Assembly (NCBI RefSeq): GCF_000009985.1
Contig: NC_007626.1
Location: 3,651,943-3,715,942 of the forward strand
Direction of reading: 5' to 3'
Length of the DNA: 64,000 nt
Source of the DNA: Paramagnetospirillum magneticum AMB-1
GTDB taxonomy: Bacteria; Pseudomonadota; Alphaproteobacteria; Rhodospirillales; Magnetospirillaceae
Shown: piece by piece, positions 35,697-44,247 of the stretch
How positions within the stretch are numbered: the stretch's first letter is position 1
Layout: the number at the start of each line of letters is the position of its first letter
Notes under the pieces: generated by a model
Told to the model about the DNA's origin: nothing
What the model saw: only the letters and a program-made list of their open reading frames with translations
Database searches by the model: none
Made by a program: the position numbers and the translations under genes

Positions 35697-37556
35697 ATGC
35701 CCAAAGGGAATCCCAACGGTTCCGACGCCGGCACCGTTGTGTCGGCGGTTCTGGCCCGCCACGGGGCCGATGGCACCCGGCTGATGCAGATCCTGCGCGA
35801 AATTCAGGAAGAGACCGAGTGGCTGTCGCCCGACATCCTGACCCGGGTGGCCGAGGGCACCAGGCTGCCCCGCGGCCAGGTCGAGGGAGTGGCGGGCTTT
35901 TACCACTTCTTCCATACCGAGCCCCTGGGCCGCTATCGCGTGCTGTGGAGCGACAACATCACCGACCGCATGGCCGGCAATGCCGACCTGATGGCCCGCA
36001 TGTGCAAGAAGCTGTGGCTGAAGCCGGGACGGGTCTCCGAGGACGGCCTGGTCAGCGTCGACACCACGTCGTGCACCGGCCTGTGCGACCAGGGTCCGGC
36101 CCTGCTGGTCAATTACCGCCCGATCACCCGCATGACGGCCCAGCGGGTGGACCAGATCGTCGAGCTGATCCGCCACAAGACGCCCCTGGCCGAGTGGCCG
36201 GCGGAATTCTTCAAGGTGGAAGACAATATCCGGCGCAAGGACGCCCTGCTGGGCGCCGACTTTGCTCCCGGTGACGCCCTGAAGGCGCTGAAGAGTCCCC
36301 AGGAGGTGCTGGATTCCGTCAAGGAATCCGGCCTGCGCGGCCGTGGCGGCGCCGGCTTCTCCACCGGCCAGAAATGGGATTTCTGCCGCGCCGCCGTGGG
36401 CACCGGCCCCCATGCCGCCCATTACGTGGTGTGCAACGCCGACGAGGGCGAGCCCGGCACCTTCAAGGACCGCGTGCTGCTGGCCTCCTACGCCGGTCTG
36501 GTGTTCGAGGGCATGACCGTCTCGGGCTATGTCATCGGCGCCCGCAAGGGCATCGTCTACCTGCGCGGCGAGTACCGCTACCTGCTGGAGCCGCTGAACG
36601 CGGTGCTGGAAAAGCGCCGCGCCGCCAAGCTGCTGGGCAAGTCCATCCTGGGGCGCACCGGCTTCGACTTCGACATCGAGGTTCACCTGGGCGCCGGCGC
36701 CTATGTCTGCGGCGAGGAAACCGCCCTGCTGGAAAGCCTGGAGGGCAAGCGCGGCGTGCCGCGCAAGCGTCCGCCCTTCCCCGTCACCGCGGGCTATCTG
36801 GGCCAGCCCACCGCCGTCAACAACGTGGAGACCCTGGCCTCGGCAGCCCTGATCGCCGCCAAGGGCGCCGCCTGGTACAAATCCATCGGCACCCCCAAAT
36901 CGGCCGGCACCAAGATCTTGTCCATCTCGGGCGATTGCGAGCGGCCCGGCATCTACGAATATCCCTATGGCGTCAAGGTGTCCCAGGTGCTGGCCGATTG
37001 CGGCGCCAGGGATACCCAGGCCTGCCAGATCGCCGGCGCCTCGGGCCTGTGCGTGGCGCCCAACGAGTTCGGGCGGCGCATCGCCTTCGAGGACATTCCC
37101 ACCGGCGGCTCGTTCATGATCTTCGACAACACAAGGGACATGTTCCAGGTGGCCCGCAACTTCGCCCATTTCTTCGTGCATGAAAGCTGCGGCTTTTGCA
37201 CCCCCTGCCGGGTGGGCACCACGCTCTTGGCCAATGCCATGGACAAGATCGACGAGGGCCATGGCGGCGAATACGACATCAACGACATCTGGCGGGTCAT
37301 CCGCACGCTGAAGACCGCCAGCCATTGCGGCCTGGGCCAGACGGCCGGCAACGCCGTCGCCGACACGCTGCAGAAGTTCCGGCCATCCTACGAGCTTCGG
37401 CTCAATGTGCGCGACTTCGAACCCGCCTTCGATCTCGACAAGGCGCTGTCCAAGATGCGCGAGGTGACGGGCCGCGACGATCCCGGCGCCCACTTCCACA
37501 TCGCCCACCGGAAATCCAGGGCCGGCCTCGGCACCAAGGCGGGAGACCCGTCATGA
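35697..37556 (+). CDS. hoxF: HoxF, NADH/FMN diaphorase subunit of the NAD-linked hydrogenase
   Basis: 619 residues with an N-terminal NuoE-like domain (SCTGLCDQGPALLVN near 120) fused to a NuoF-like domain. Seen: NAD/FMN motifs GRGGAGFSTGQKWDF and NADEGEPGTFKDR, and 4Fe-4S ligands ESCGFCTPCRVGT plus SHCGLGQTA. The ATG at 35697 has GGGGAGA upstream and was preferred to one at 35661. Together with HoxU it forms the module that reduces NAD+ with electrons from H2. Its stop overlaps hoxU (ATGA). Confidence 0.94.
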   Translation: MPKGNPNGSDAGTVVSAVLARHGADGTRLMQILREIQEETEWLSPDILTRVAEGTRLPRGQVEGVAGFYHFFHTEPLGRYRVLWSDNITDRMAGNADLMARMCKKLWLKPGRVSEDGLVSVDTTSCTGLCDQGPALLVNYRPITRMTAQRVDQIVELIRHKTPLAEWPAEFFKVEDNIRRKDALLGADFAPGDALKALKSPQEVLDSVKESGLRGRGGAGFSTGQKWDFCRAAVGTGPHAAHYVVCNADEGEPGTFKDRVLLASYAGLVFEGMTVSGYVIGARKGIVYLRGEYRYLLEPLNAVLEKRRAAKLLGKSILGRTGFDFDIEVHLGAGAYVCGEETALLESLEGKRGVPRKRPPFPVTAGYLGQPTAVNNVETLASAALIAAKGAAWYKSIGTPKSAGTKILSISGDCERPGIYEYPYGVKVSQVLADCGARDTQACQIAGASGLCVAPNEFGRRIAFEDIPTGGSFMIFDNTRDMFQVARNFAHFFVHESCGFCTPCRVGTTLLANAMDKIDEGHGGEYDINDIWRVIRTLKTASHCGLGQTAGNAVADTLQKFRPSYELRLNVRDFEPAFDLDKALSKMREVTGRDDPGAHFHIAHRKSRAGLGTKAGDPS

Positions 37557-38323
37557 GCGATCCCAAGACCTTCTTCCTCGATGAAGAGGAAATCCCCTTC
37601 GAGGAAGGCCAGACCATCATCCAGGCGGCGCTGACCGCCGGCAAATATATCCCGCATCTGTGCTACCACCCGGAATTCAAGCCGCATGGATCGTGCAAGC
37701 TGTGCACGGTGCGCATCGATTCGCGCACCGTGACCACCGAGGACGGTCAAAGCGTCAAGATCCCCGGCCGCGCCGCCGCGTCGTGCACCACGCCGGCCCA
37801 GGCGGGCCAGCATGTGGAAAGCGAGGTGCCGGAAATCCTCGATCTGCGCCGCACCCTGGTGCAGATGCTCCTCGTCGAGGGCAACCACTACTGCCCCTCT
37901 TGCGAAAAGAGCGGCAAGTGCCTGCTGCAGGGTCTGGCCTACGACCTGGGCGTGATGGACCCGCACTTCCCGCAATATTTCTCCAAGCGCGAAGTGGACG
38001 CCAGCCACCCCGACATCCTGCTGGACCTCAACCGCTGCATCCTGTGCGAGCTGTGCGTCCGGGCCAGCGCCGAGGTGGACAAGAAGAACGTCTTCGCCAT
38101 TTCGGGACGCGGCAACACCAAGCACCTGATCTGCAACTCGGAAAGCGGTGAACTGGGCGACACCAATCTGGCCGCCACCGACAAGGCCGCCAATGTCTGC
38201 CCGGTGGGCGTGATCCTGCACAAGCGTCACGGCTTCGAGGTGCCCTACGGCCAGCGTCGCTTCGACAAGGCGCCCATCAGCGACAATCCGGTGCAATACG
38301 CGCCCGTCAAGGAGCAGGTGTGA
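37553..38323 (+). CDS. hoxU: HoxU, iron-sulfur subunit of the diaphorase module
   Basis: 256 residues, NuoG N-terminus-like. Seen: 2Fe-2S ligands in HLCYHPEFKPHGSCKLC and ASCTTP, a His/Cys cluster motif HYCPSCEKSGKC, and 4Fe-4S motif CILCELCVRAS with CPVGVI later. Carries electrons between HoxF and HoxY. The ATG at 37553 overlaps the hoxF stop; the stop overlaps hoxY (TGATG). Confidence 0.94.
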   Translation: MSDPKTFFLDEEEIPFEEGQTIIQAALTAGKYIPHLCYHPEFKPHGSCKLCTVRIDSRTVTTEDGQSVKIPGRAAASCTTPAQAGQHVESEVPEILDLRRTLVQMLLVEGNHYCPSCEKSGKCLLQGLAYDLGVMDPHFPQYFSKREVDASHPDILLDLNRCILCELCVRASAEVDKKNVFAISGRGNTKHLICNSESGELGDTNLAATDKAANVCPVGVILHKRHGFEVPYGQRRFDKAPISDNPVQYAPVKEQV

Positions 38324-38874
38324 TGAACGCTCCCCTCCCCAAGCGCAAGCTCAAGGTCGCCACCACCTCCCTGGCCGGCTGTTTCGGCTGCCACATGTCG
38401 TTCCTCGACATCGACGAGCGCATCCTCGATCTGGTGGAACTGGTGGAATTCGACCGCTCGCCCATCACCGACATCAAGCATTGCAGCCCCGATTGCGACC
38501 TCGGCATCATCGAGGGCGGCGTGTGCAATGCCGAGAACGTCCATGTGCTCCACGAGTTCAGGAAGAACTGCAAGATCCTGATCGCCATGGGGGCCTGCGC
38601 CATCAACGGCGGCCTGCCCGCCCAGCGCAACTCGCTGGACATCAGGGACATCCTGGCCGCCGTCTACGCCCAGCCGGGGCGCGGCGTGCACATTCCCAAC
38701 GATCCGGAAATCCCGCTGCTGCTGAACGAGGTGCATCCCCTGCACGAGGTGGTCAAGATCGACTACTTCCTGCCCGGCTGCCCGCCCAGCGGCGACGCCA
38801 TCTGGAAGTTTCTCACCGACCTCTTGGCCGGCCGCACGCCCACCCTGGGCCACGGCCTGATCCATTACGACTGA
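38323..38874 (+). CDS. hoxY: HoxY, small subunit of NiFe hydrogenase
   Basis: 183 residues, no signal peptide, as expected for a soluble group 3d enzyme. Seen: proximal-cluster cysteines in AGCFGCHMSF, GGVCNAEN, MGACAINGG and LPGCPPSGD. The ATG at 38323 was chosen over GTG at 38320 because it gives the usual stop/start overlap with hoxU. hoxH follows 13 bases later. Confidence 0.94.
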   Translation: MNAPLPKRKLKVATTSLAGCFGCHMSFLDIDERILDLVELVEFDRSPITDIKHCSPDCDLGIIEGGVCNAENVHVLHEFRKNCKILIAMGACAINGGLPAQRNSLDIRDILAAVYAQPGRGVHIPNDPEIPLLLNEVHPLHEVVKIDYFLPGCPPSGDAIWKFLTDLLAGRTPTLGHGLIHYD

Positions 38875-38887
38875 AGGAACGGCCGCG

Positions 38888-40378
38888 ATGAGGCACCAAT
38901 TCGAACTGGAAACCGCCAAGACCCCCGAGGCGCTGAAGCGCATCGTCATCGAGCCCGTGTCGCGGGTCGAGGGACACGGCAAGGTCACCATCCTGCTGGA
39001 TGACAACAACCAGGTGCATCAGGTGCGCCTGCACATCGTCGAGTTCCGGGGCTTCGAGAAGTTCATCGAGGGCCGCCCCTACTGGGAAGTGCCGGTGCTG
39101 GTCCAGCGCCTATGCGGCATCTGTCCGGTCTCGCACCATCTGGCCGCCTCCAAGGCCATGGACATGATCGTCAATGGCGGCATCCTGACGCCCACCGCCG
39201 AGAAGATCCGCCGGCTGATGCATTACGGCCAGATGCTGCAGAGCCATGCCCTGCACTTCTTCCACCTGTCGTCGCCCGATTTGCTGTTCGGCTTCGATTC
39301 CGATGTGGCCAAGCGCAACATCGTCGGCGTGGCCGCCGCCAATCCGGACGTGGCCAAGATGGGCGTGCTGCTCAGGAAGTTCGGCCAGGAGGTGATCCGC
39401 GTCACCTCGGGCAAGCGGGTGCACGGCACCGGCTCGGTCCCCGGCGGCGTCAACAAGTCCCTGACCGCCGAGGAGCGCGACTATCTCCTCAAGGATTCCG
39501 ACCAGATGATCGCCTGGAGCCGCGACGCGGTGCGCATCATCAAGGGCCTGCACCGCTCCAACCCGGCGCTCTACGACGCCTTCGGCGCGGTGCCCTCCAC
39601 CATGATGAGCCTGGTGGACGACAAGGGGGCGCTGGACTTCTACCACGGCGCGCTCCGCGCCCGCGACAAGGATGGCGAGGTCATCTTCGATCAGGTCAGC
39701 TATCAGGGCTACAACACCCTGCTGACCGAGGGCGTCAAGTCGTGGAGCTACATGAAGTTCCCCTACATCACCACCCTGGGCGAGGAGAAGGGCTGGTACA
39801 AGGTCGGCCCCCTGGCCCGCATCCAGAACTGCGACAGCATCCCCACGCCCCAGGCGGAGGAGGAGCGGGTCGAGTTCGTCGCCCATGGCGGGGCCAAGCC
39901 CATGCACGGCTCACTGGGCTTCCACTGGGCGCGCATGATCGAGATGCTGTGCGCCGCCGAGACCATCAAGGACCTGCTGCTCGACCCCGACATCATGGGG
40001 GCCGACCTGATGGCGGAAGGTCCCCGGCGCGGGGAAGGCATCGGCGTCATCGAGGCGCCGCGCGGCACCCTGTTCCACCACTACCGCGTCGACGACAACG
40101 ATCTGGTGACCTATGCCAACCTGATCGTCTCGACCACCAACAACAATACCGCCATGAACGTGGCGGTCCGGGACGTGGCCAAGAACTACCTGCAGGGGCA
40201 CGAGATCACCGAGGGATTGCTGAACCACATCGAGGTGGCCATCCGCTGCTTCGACCCCTGCCTGTCCTGCGCCACCCATGCGCTGGGCAAGATGCCGCTG
40301 GAAGTGACCCTGGTCGACGCCACGGGGGCCGAGATCGACCGCATGACCAAGGACAGCGAGGGGCGGATCGGAAAGTGA
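38888..40378 (+). CDS. hoxH: HoxH, large (NiFe-site) subunit of NAD-linked hydrogenase
   Basis: Holds the NiFe centre where H2 is split or made. 496 residues. Seen: L1 motif RLCGICPVSHH near residue 75 and L2 motif DPCLSCATH near 462, supplying all four nickel-binding cysteines; RVEGHGKVT near the N-terminus is also typical. The residues after CATH (starting ALGKMPLEV) form a C-terminal extension that must be clipped during maturation, consistent with hoxW downstream. Full length, no missing ligand. Confidence 0.95.
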   Translation: MRHQFELETAKTPEALKRIVIEPVSRVEGHGKVTILLDDNNQVHQVRLHIVEFRGFEKFIEGRPYWEVPVLVQRLCGICPVSHHLAASKAMDMIVNGGILTPTAEKIRRLMHYGQMLQSHALHFFHLSSPDLLFGFDSDVAKRNIVGVAAANPDVAKMGVLLRKFGQEVIRVTSGKRVHGTGSVPGGVNKSLTAEERDYLLKDSDQMIAWSRDAVRIIKGLHRSNPALYDAFGAVPSTMMSLVDDKGALDFYHGALRARDKDGEVIFDQVSYQGYNTLLTEGVKSWSYMKFPYITTLGEEKGWYKVGPLARIQNCDSIPTPQAEEERVEFVAHGGAKPMHGSLGFHWARMIEMLCAAETIKDLLLDPDIMGADLMAEGPRRGEGIGVIEAPRGTLFHHYRVDDNDLVTYANLIVSTTNNNTAMNVAVRDVAKNYLQGHEITEGLLNHIEVAIRCFDPCLSCATHALGKMPLEVTLVDATGAEIDRMTKDSEGRIGK

Positions 40379-40399
40379 GATTTTCCCCAGCCCTGTCGC

Positions 40400-40500
40400 G
40401 TCATCCCGAGCGAATGCGAGGGATCTCATCCTGGAACGACGTTTCCCTTTCGAAAACGCCGCACCAGATGGAGATCCCTCGGCTGCGCCTCGGGATGACA
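40400..40500. repeat. Long inverted repeat (GTCATCC family), copy C
   Basis: GTCATCCCGAGCGAATGCGA at the left pairs with TCGGCTGCGCCTCGGGATGA at the right with a few mismatches, and inner GGATCTCATCCTGG pairs with CCAGATGGAGATCC. It fills the gap between hoxH and hoxW, so it would form a large hairpin in the hox mRNA if transcribed through. Related to copies A and B. Confidence 0.85.
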
Positions 40501-40512
40501 GGCTGAGATGCC

Positions 40513-40980
40513 ATGACCGCCCCCACCCTGATCTTCGGCTGGGGCAATCCGTCGCGCGGCGACGACGCCCTGGGCCCGGCCCTGCTGGACGCCGTCGAGG
40601 CGCTGCTGGACGCCCATCCCCACTGGGGGCCGGTGGACATCCTGACCGACTTCCAGCTTCAGGTGGAGCACGCCCTGGACCTGGAGGGCCGCGACCGGGT
40701 GCTGTTCGTCGACGCCTCGTCGGCACCGGGCGACGCGCCGTTCCGCGCCGAGGCCATCGCCCCGGCCCGGGACTCGTCCTTCAGCAGCCATGCCCTGTCG
40801 CCCCAGGGCGTCATGCATGTCTATACGGAGATCAAGGGAACGGCGCCGCCGCCCTGCACCCTGCTGGCCATCGCCGGCGAGGCCTTCGAGTTGGGGGAGC
40901 CCCTGAGCCCGGCGGCCGAGAGCAATCTGAAGGCTGCCTTGGCCTGGACCCGGGACTGGCTGGGACGCCGGCCCGCCTGA
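40513..40980 (+). CDS. hoxW: HoxW, hydrogenase maturation endopeptidase
   Basis: 155-residue protease of the HyaD/HybD family that removes the C-terminal tail of HoxH after nickel insertion. Seen: FGWGNPSRGDDALGPALLDA at the N-terminus, with the Asp used for nickel recognition, and VLFVDAS in the middle. It lies 134 bases after hoxH, across an inverted repeat. No hyp genes are in the window. Confidence 0.9.
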   Translation: MTAPTLIFGWGNPSRGDDALGPALLDAVEALLDAHPHWGPVDILTDFQLQVEHALDLEGRDRVLFVDASSAPGDAPFRAEAIAPARDSSFSSHALSPQGVMHVYTEIKGTAPPPCTLLAIAGEAFELGEPLSPAAESNLKAALAWTRDWLGRRPA

Positions 40981-41088
40981 ACGGGTTGGGAAATCCGTTC
41001 CCCGCATGGCCGACTGCCCAAGACAGCGCATGTGGGCCACGGGATAGAACGCTATTGTTGCCAAGCTTGTGAACAGGGGTATTCCATC

Positions 41089-41610
41089 ATGTCCGAATCC
41101 GACCTGATTTCCCGCCTGCAGGGCTTTCCCGCCCCCGCCTGCCGCTGCGCCTCGGCGGCGGAGACCGGGCGGCACGACGGCAATTGCCTGGCTGGCCTGC
41201 TGGCCGAATCGGTGGCCGAAATCGGGCGTCTGCGGGCCGAGAACGGCCGATTGTCCTCCATGACGGTGACCGGCGCCCCGGGTCGCGCCGCCGACCGTCA
41301 GGTCTGCGTGCGCCTGATGTGCTATTACGGCTCGGACGGGGTGTGGAACAGCGAGGACGAGACCGCCGATCCCGCCCCGCTGCTGCTGTCGCCCGGCCTC
41401 AAATCCGAGATCGTGGCGTGGAAGCAATCCCTGGACCGGGTCGAGGCGGTGACCCCCGCCGTGACCGAGGCCTTCCAGACCCGGGCGCTCAACATCGCCC
41501 GGCGCATCAAGGAAGAGATGCCGGGCTGGAAGGTGGTCTATATCGATCGCACCAAGTCGGGCGCCGACATCCGCAACAAGGACTATTTCGAGCACGAAGT
41601 GACGCTGTGA
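41089..41610 (+). CDS. Hypothetical protein, 173 residues
   Basis: Start MSESDLISRLQGFP at 41089 with AGGGG about ten bases upstream. The N-terminus has three cysteines within about 20 residues (CRCASAAETGRHDGNC), then a short heptad-like stretch (AESVAEIGRLRAENGRL) and an alpha/beta C-terminal part ending KDYFEHEVTL. I do not recognise the family. It follows hoxW in the same direction but has a 108-base gap, so co-transcription is possible but not shown. Confidence 0.72.
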   Translation: MSESDLISRLQGFPAPACRCASAAETGRHDGNCLAGLLAESVAEIGRLRAENGRLSSMTVTGAPGRAADRQVCVRLMCYYGSDGVWNSEDETADPAPLLLSPGLKSEIVAWKQSLDRVEAVTPAVTEAFQTRALNIARRIKEEMPGWKVVYIDRTKSGADIRNKDYFEHEVTL

Positions 41611-41629
41611 CCCCTTTGCCGTCATTCCG

Positions 41630-41920
41630 GTGAAGGTCGAGCTCCACTCCGGCGCGCCCGCCAAGCCCGCTTACGGGCAGGCGTGCAACGGCTGCGGCCT
41701 GTGCTGCGCCGTGGCCACCTGCCCCCTGGGAATCGTCCTGTTCCACCGGTTCAAAGGTCCCTGCCCCGCCCTGCAATGGAGGGATGATCGCTATGTCTGT
41801 GGCGTGCTGGCCGAACCGGGGCGCTTCGCCCCCCTGCTTCCCCGCCGCTGGGCGGCAAGGCTGGTGGCGCGCTGGATCGCCGCCGGCAAGGGCTGCGACT
41901 GCCGCCACGAGGTGGGGTGA
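41630..41920 (+). CDS. Small Cys-rich protein (YkgJ-like cluster)
   Basis: 96 residues from a GTG at 41630; the start is uncertain as no good ribosome site is visible. The motif ACNGCGLCCAVATCP has the CxGxCC pattern of the YkgJ/zinc- or iron-chelating cysteine cluster family, with more cysteines later (GPCPAL, YVCGVL, CDC). Possible metal binder; no catalytic role is evident. It begins 20 bases after the preceding hypothetical gene. Confidence 0.7.
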   Translation: MKVELHSGAPAKPAYGQACNGCGLCCAVATCPLGIVLFHRFKGPCPALQWRDDRYVCGVLAEPGRFAPLLPRRWAARLVARWIAAGKGCDCRHEVG

Positions 41921-41937
41921 AGGCCGCAGCCTTCAGC

Positions 41938-42054
41938 GGGGCTGCCGCCCCGGCCCCGCTTGGAGACGAGGTCTCCAAACCTCTCTTTTGCTTCTTCATG
42001 AAATCAAAGGGGGACCGGGGCATCGCCCCGGGCGGGTGCGGGCGGCAGCCCGCC
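41938..42054. repeat. Intergenic repeat (TCTCTTTTGC family), copy 2
   Basis: Same element as 17386-17504: GGGGC hairpin, GGAGAC-GAG-GTCTCC palindrome, CCAAACCTCTCTTTTGCTTC, AAATCAAAGGGGGACCG, then GCGGGC-GGCA-GCCCGC. As with copy 1 it lies between the 3' ends of convergent genes, so it may act as a transcription barrier. Confidence 0.8.
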
Positions 42055-42065
42055 CTTGAGTTGCT

Positions 42066-42572
42066 CTACCCCTCGTAGAACTTCGACCAGCTGCAGGCGC
42101 GGCACGACCCCACGGCTCCGGCTTCGGTCTCCAGGGAATAGCGCACCCGGCTGCCGCAGACGGGGCAGGAGGTCGGGCGCTTGGGCGGCGTTCTGACCGG
42201 AACCGACGGCACCCGCCGCAGCAGCGACTTGATACGGGCCAGCAATTCGCGCCGGTCGCACGGCTTGCTCAGGAATTCGTCGGCACCGATTTCCAGACCG
42301 TGCAGCTTGTGCTCCAGGGCCGTGTGACCGGTCAGCAGGATGATGCCCAGGGCGAAACGCTCGCGCAGGCGCTGGACCAGGGTATAGCCGTCCTCGCCCG
42401 GCATCTCCACGTCAAGAAGCACCAGATCGGCGGGACCGGCGGCCAGGGCCGCCCACATCTCCTCTCCGCCGCCACAGGGAGTGACGCGGTACCCCTGGGC
42501 GGTCAGGATGCCGGAAAGAATCGAGCGGACGGTGGCATCGTCGTCCACCACCAGAATGTGGGCGGGTGTCAT
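42066..42572 (-). CDS. Single-domain response regulator with C-terminal zinc ribbon
   Basis: 168 residues. Residues 1-125 are a complete receiver: acidic pair VVDDD, phospho-Asp in VLLDVEMPGEDG, Thr in LLTGHT, Lys in LSKPC. After a short basic linker, residues about 138-165 carry CPVCGSRVRYS ... CRACSWSK, a four-cysteine zinc-ribbon pattern, instead of a DNA-binding output domain. It may act through protein contacts or the zinc module. No histidine kinase is adjacent. Confidence 0.88.
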   Translation of the reverse strand: MTPAHILVVDDDATVRSILSGILTAQGYRVTPCGGGEEMWAALAAGPADLVLLDVEMPGEDGYTLVQRLRERFALGIILLTGHTALEHKLHGLEIGADEFLSKPCDRRELLARIKSLLRRVPSVPVRTPPKRPTSCPVCGSRVRYSLETEAGAVGSCRACSWSKFYEG

Positions 42573-42593
42573 GAACGGTCGAAAGAGCCCTGG

Positions 42594-43088
42594 CTAGTCG
42601 TCGCGGTTCTTGTTGCCACGACCCGGATTTTCCCGCTCGCCTCGCCCGTCACGGCGGTGCTCGTAGGAGTTTCCCGGCCCGTCACGGCGGTCCCGATCAC
42701 GGTAGTCGCGATCCTCGCGGCGGTCCCGGTCGTCGCGGCGATCCCGGTCACGCACGTCGCGGTCGCGATCTCCACGGCGATCACGGTCATCACGGTCGCG
42801 ATAGTTCCTGTCGCGGTCGTCGCGGCGATCACGGTCACGCACGTCGCGGTCGCGATCTCCACGGCGGTCCCGGTCATCACGGTCGCGATAGTTCCTGTCG
42901 CGGTCGTCGCGGCGATCACGGTCGTCGCGGCGCGGCGCGGCCTTGTCGACGGTGTCGCGGGCAGCCTGGCCGGCGGCATCGGTGGCGGCATCCTTCAGGA
43001 CGCTTCCCAACCCGCCGCTATCGGCGGCGGACGCCTGTCCAGCGGCCAGCCCCAGCATCAGGGGAACCAGCAGAACCCAGACTTTCAT
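42594..43088 (-). CDS. Exported Asp/Arg-rich repeat protein
   Basis: 164 residues. MKVWVLLVPLMLGLAAGQASA is a signal peptide, followed by about 30 ordinary residues and then a very Asp/Arg-rich region made of DRDRR-like blocks, including two copies of a 29-residue unit containing NYRDRDDRDRRGDRDRDVRD. It is probably disordered with alternating charge. It may be periplasmic and bind metal or polyanions; this is a guess from composition. A tandem 87-bp DNA repeat underlies it. Confidence 0.75.
   Translation of the reverse strand: MKVWVLLVPLMLGLAAGQASAADSGGLGSVLKDAATDAAGQAARDTVDKAAPRRDDRDRRDDRDRNYRDRDDRDRRGDRDRDVRDRDRRDDRDRNYRDRDDRDRRGDRDRDVRDRDRRDDRDRREDRDYRDRDRRDGPGNSYEHRRDGRGERENPGRGNKNRDD
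42738..42911. repeat. Two 87-bp tandem repeats inside the Asp/Arg-rich gene
   Basis: Segments such as GGTCACGCACGTCGCGGTCG recur 87 bases apart, as do the flanking bases with a few substitutions. The period is a multiple of three, so copy-number change keeps the frame (29 residues per unit). Confidence 0.85.
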
Positions 43089-43148
43089 GACCACCTCCAC
43101 GGATTGCCTGGCCAAAGCCTACGACGAAATCCATAGGCCGTATAGGAG

Positions 43149-44240
43149 CTAATCCACAGAAGCCACGTCACCCCGGGCAATGGTCAGGGCCTTGATCAGG
43201 GCATGGACCCGCATCCCCGGCACCAGATTCAGCTGGGCCTGGGCCAGGGTGGTGATCTGCACCCAGAACCGGGTGGGACCACAGGCCAGGATGACGTCCA
43301 CCAGGAACGAATCCGCCGGAGCCACCGAAACCACGATGGCGGGCAGCACGTTGCGGATGCTGACCCGGTCGGGAGGCTCGATGGCGATGGCCACATCGCG
43401 GGCGTGGATGCGCAGCCGGACCTTCGCCCCCACCGGCAACTCGGACCGCCCGACGATCAGCGTGCCGCCGTCGAAGGCCAGGCGGCTGATGCCGAAGCCG
43501 GAATCGTGGCTGGAGACCACGGCGCCGATCACGGCACCAGCTTCGTAGCGCCCGGTCAGCGGCCGCAGCCCCGGATCGCCCATCAGGCTCTCCAGCGGCC
43601 CGGAGGCGGCCACTTTGCCGCCATCCATCAGGGCCAGGGTATCGGCCAAACGCAGCACCTCGTCCATGGAATGGCTGACATAAAGGATGGGGACGGAAAA
43701 CCGGCGGGCCAGTTGGGCGATGAAGGGCAGCACCTCGGCCTTGCGCGCCGGGTCCAGCGCCGCCAGCGGCTCGTCCATCAGCAGGATGCGCGGGCTGGCC
43801 AGCAGGGCGCGGCCGATGGCGACCCGCTGCTTCTCGCCGCCCGACAGCTTGGCGGGTCGCCGGTCCAGCAGGGACTCGATGCCCAGCAGTTCGACCACCT
43901 TGTCGAGGGATTGGGTGCGCTCGGCGCTGGGCAGCAGCTTCTGCCCGAATTCCAGATTGCCGCGCACCGAAAGATGGGGAAACAGCCGGTGCTCCTGGAA
44001 AACATAGCCCAGGCGCCGGGCCTCGGGCGGCAGGTCGATTCCGGAGCGGGAGTCGAACAGCACCCTTCCGTCCACGCTGATGGAGCCCTCGTCGGGACGC
44101 GACAGACCGGCCACCATGTTGATCACCGAGGTCTTGCCCGAGCCCGAGCGGCCGTAAAGCGCCGTCACCCCTGGTCCGGCCGACAGGCGGACATCCAGGC
44201 GGAATTCTCCCTGGCGGCGGCGGAGATCCAGGTCCAGCAT
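43149..44240 (-). CDS. modC: Molybdate ABC transporter ATPase
   Basis: 363 residues. Seen: Walker A YGRSGSGKTS near residue 30, LSGGEKQRVA near 132, Walker B ILLMDEPLAALD, and a C-terminal TOBE/Mop-type domain (VRLRIHARDVAIA; RFWVQITTLAQAQL) characteristic of ModC. Energises molybdate uptake. Seven bases follow modB. modA, the binding protein, is not adjacent. Confidence 0.93.
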   Translation of the reverse strand: MLDLDLRRRQGEFRLDVRLSAGPGVTALYGRSGSGKTSVINMVAGLSRPDEGSISVDGRVLFDSRSGIDLPPEARRLGYVFQEHRLFPHLSVRGNLEFGQKLLPSAERTQSLDKVVELLGIESLLDRRPAKLSGGEKQRVAIGRALLASPRILLMDEPLAALDPARKAEVLPFIAQLARRFSVPILYVSHSMDEVLRLADTLALMDGGKVAASGPLESLMGDPGLRPLTGRYEAGAVIGAVVSSHDSGFGISRLAFDGGTLIVGRSELPVGAKVRLRIHARDVAIAIEPPDRVSIRNVLPAIVVSVAPADSFLVDVILACGPTRFWVQITTLAQAQLNLVPGMRVHALIKALTIARGDVASVD

Positions 44241-44247
44241 GGCGCCC

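Noticed and set aside
42738..42911. CRISPR-like array suggested by regular GGTC-rich repeats.
   Set aside because: Only two units with an 87-base period, lying inside a coding region for Asp/Arg repeats; no distinct spacers or cas genes.
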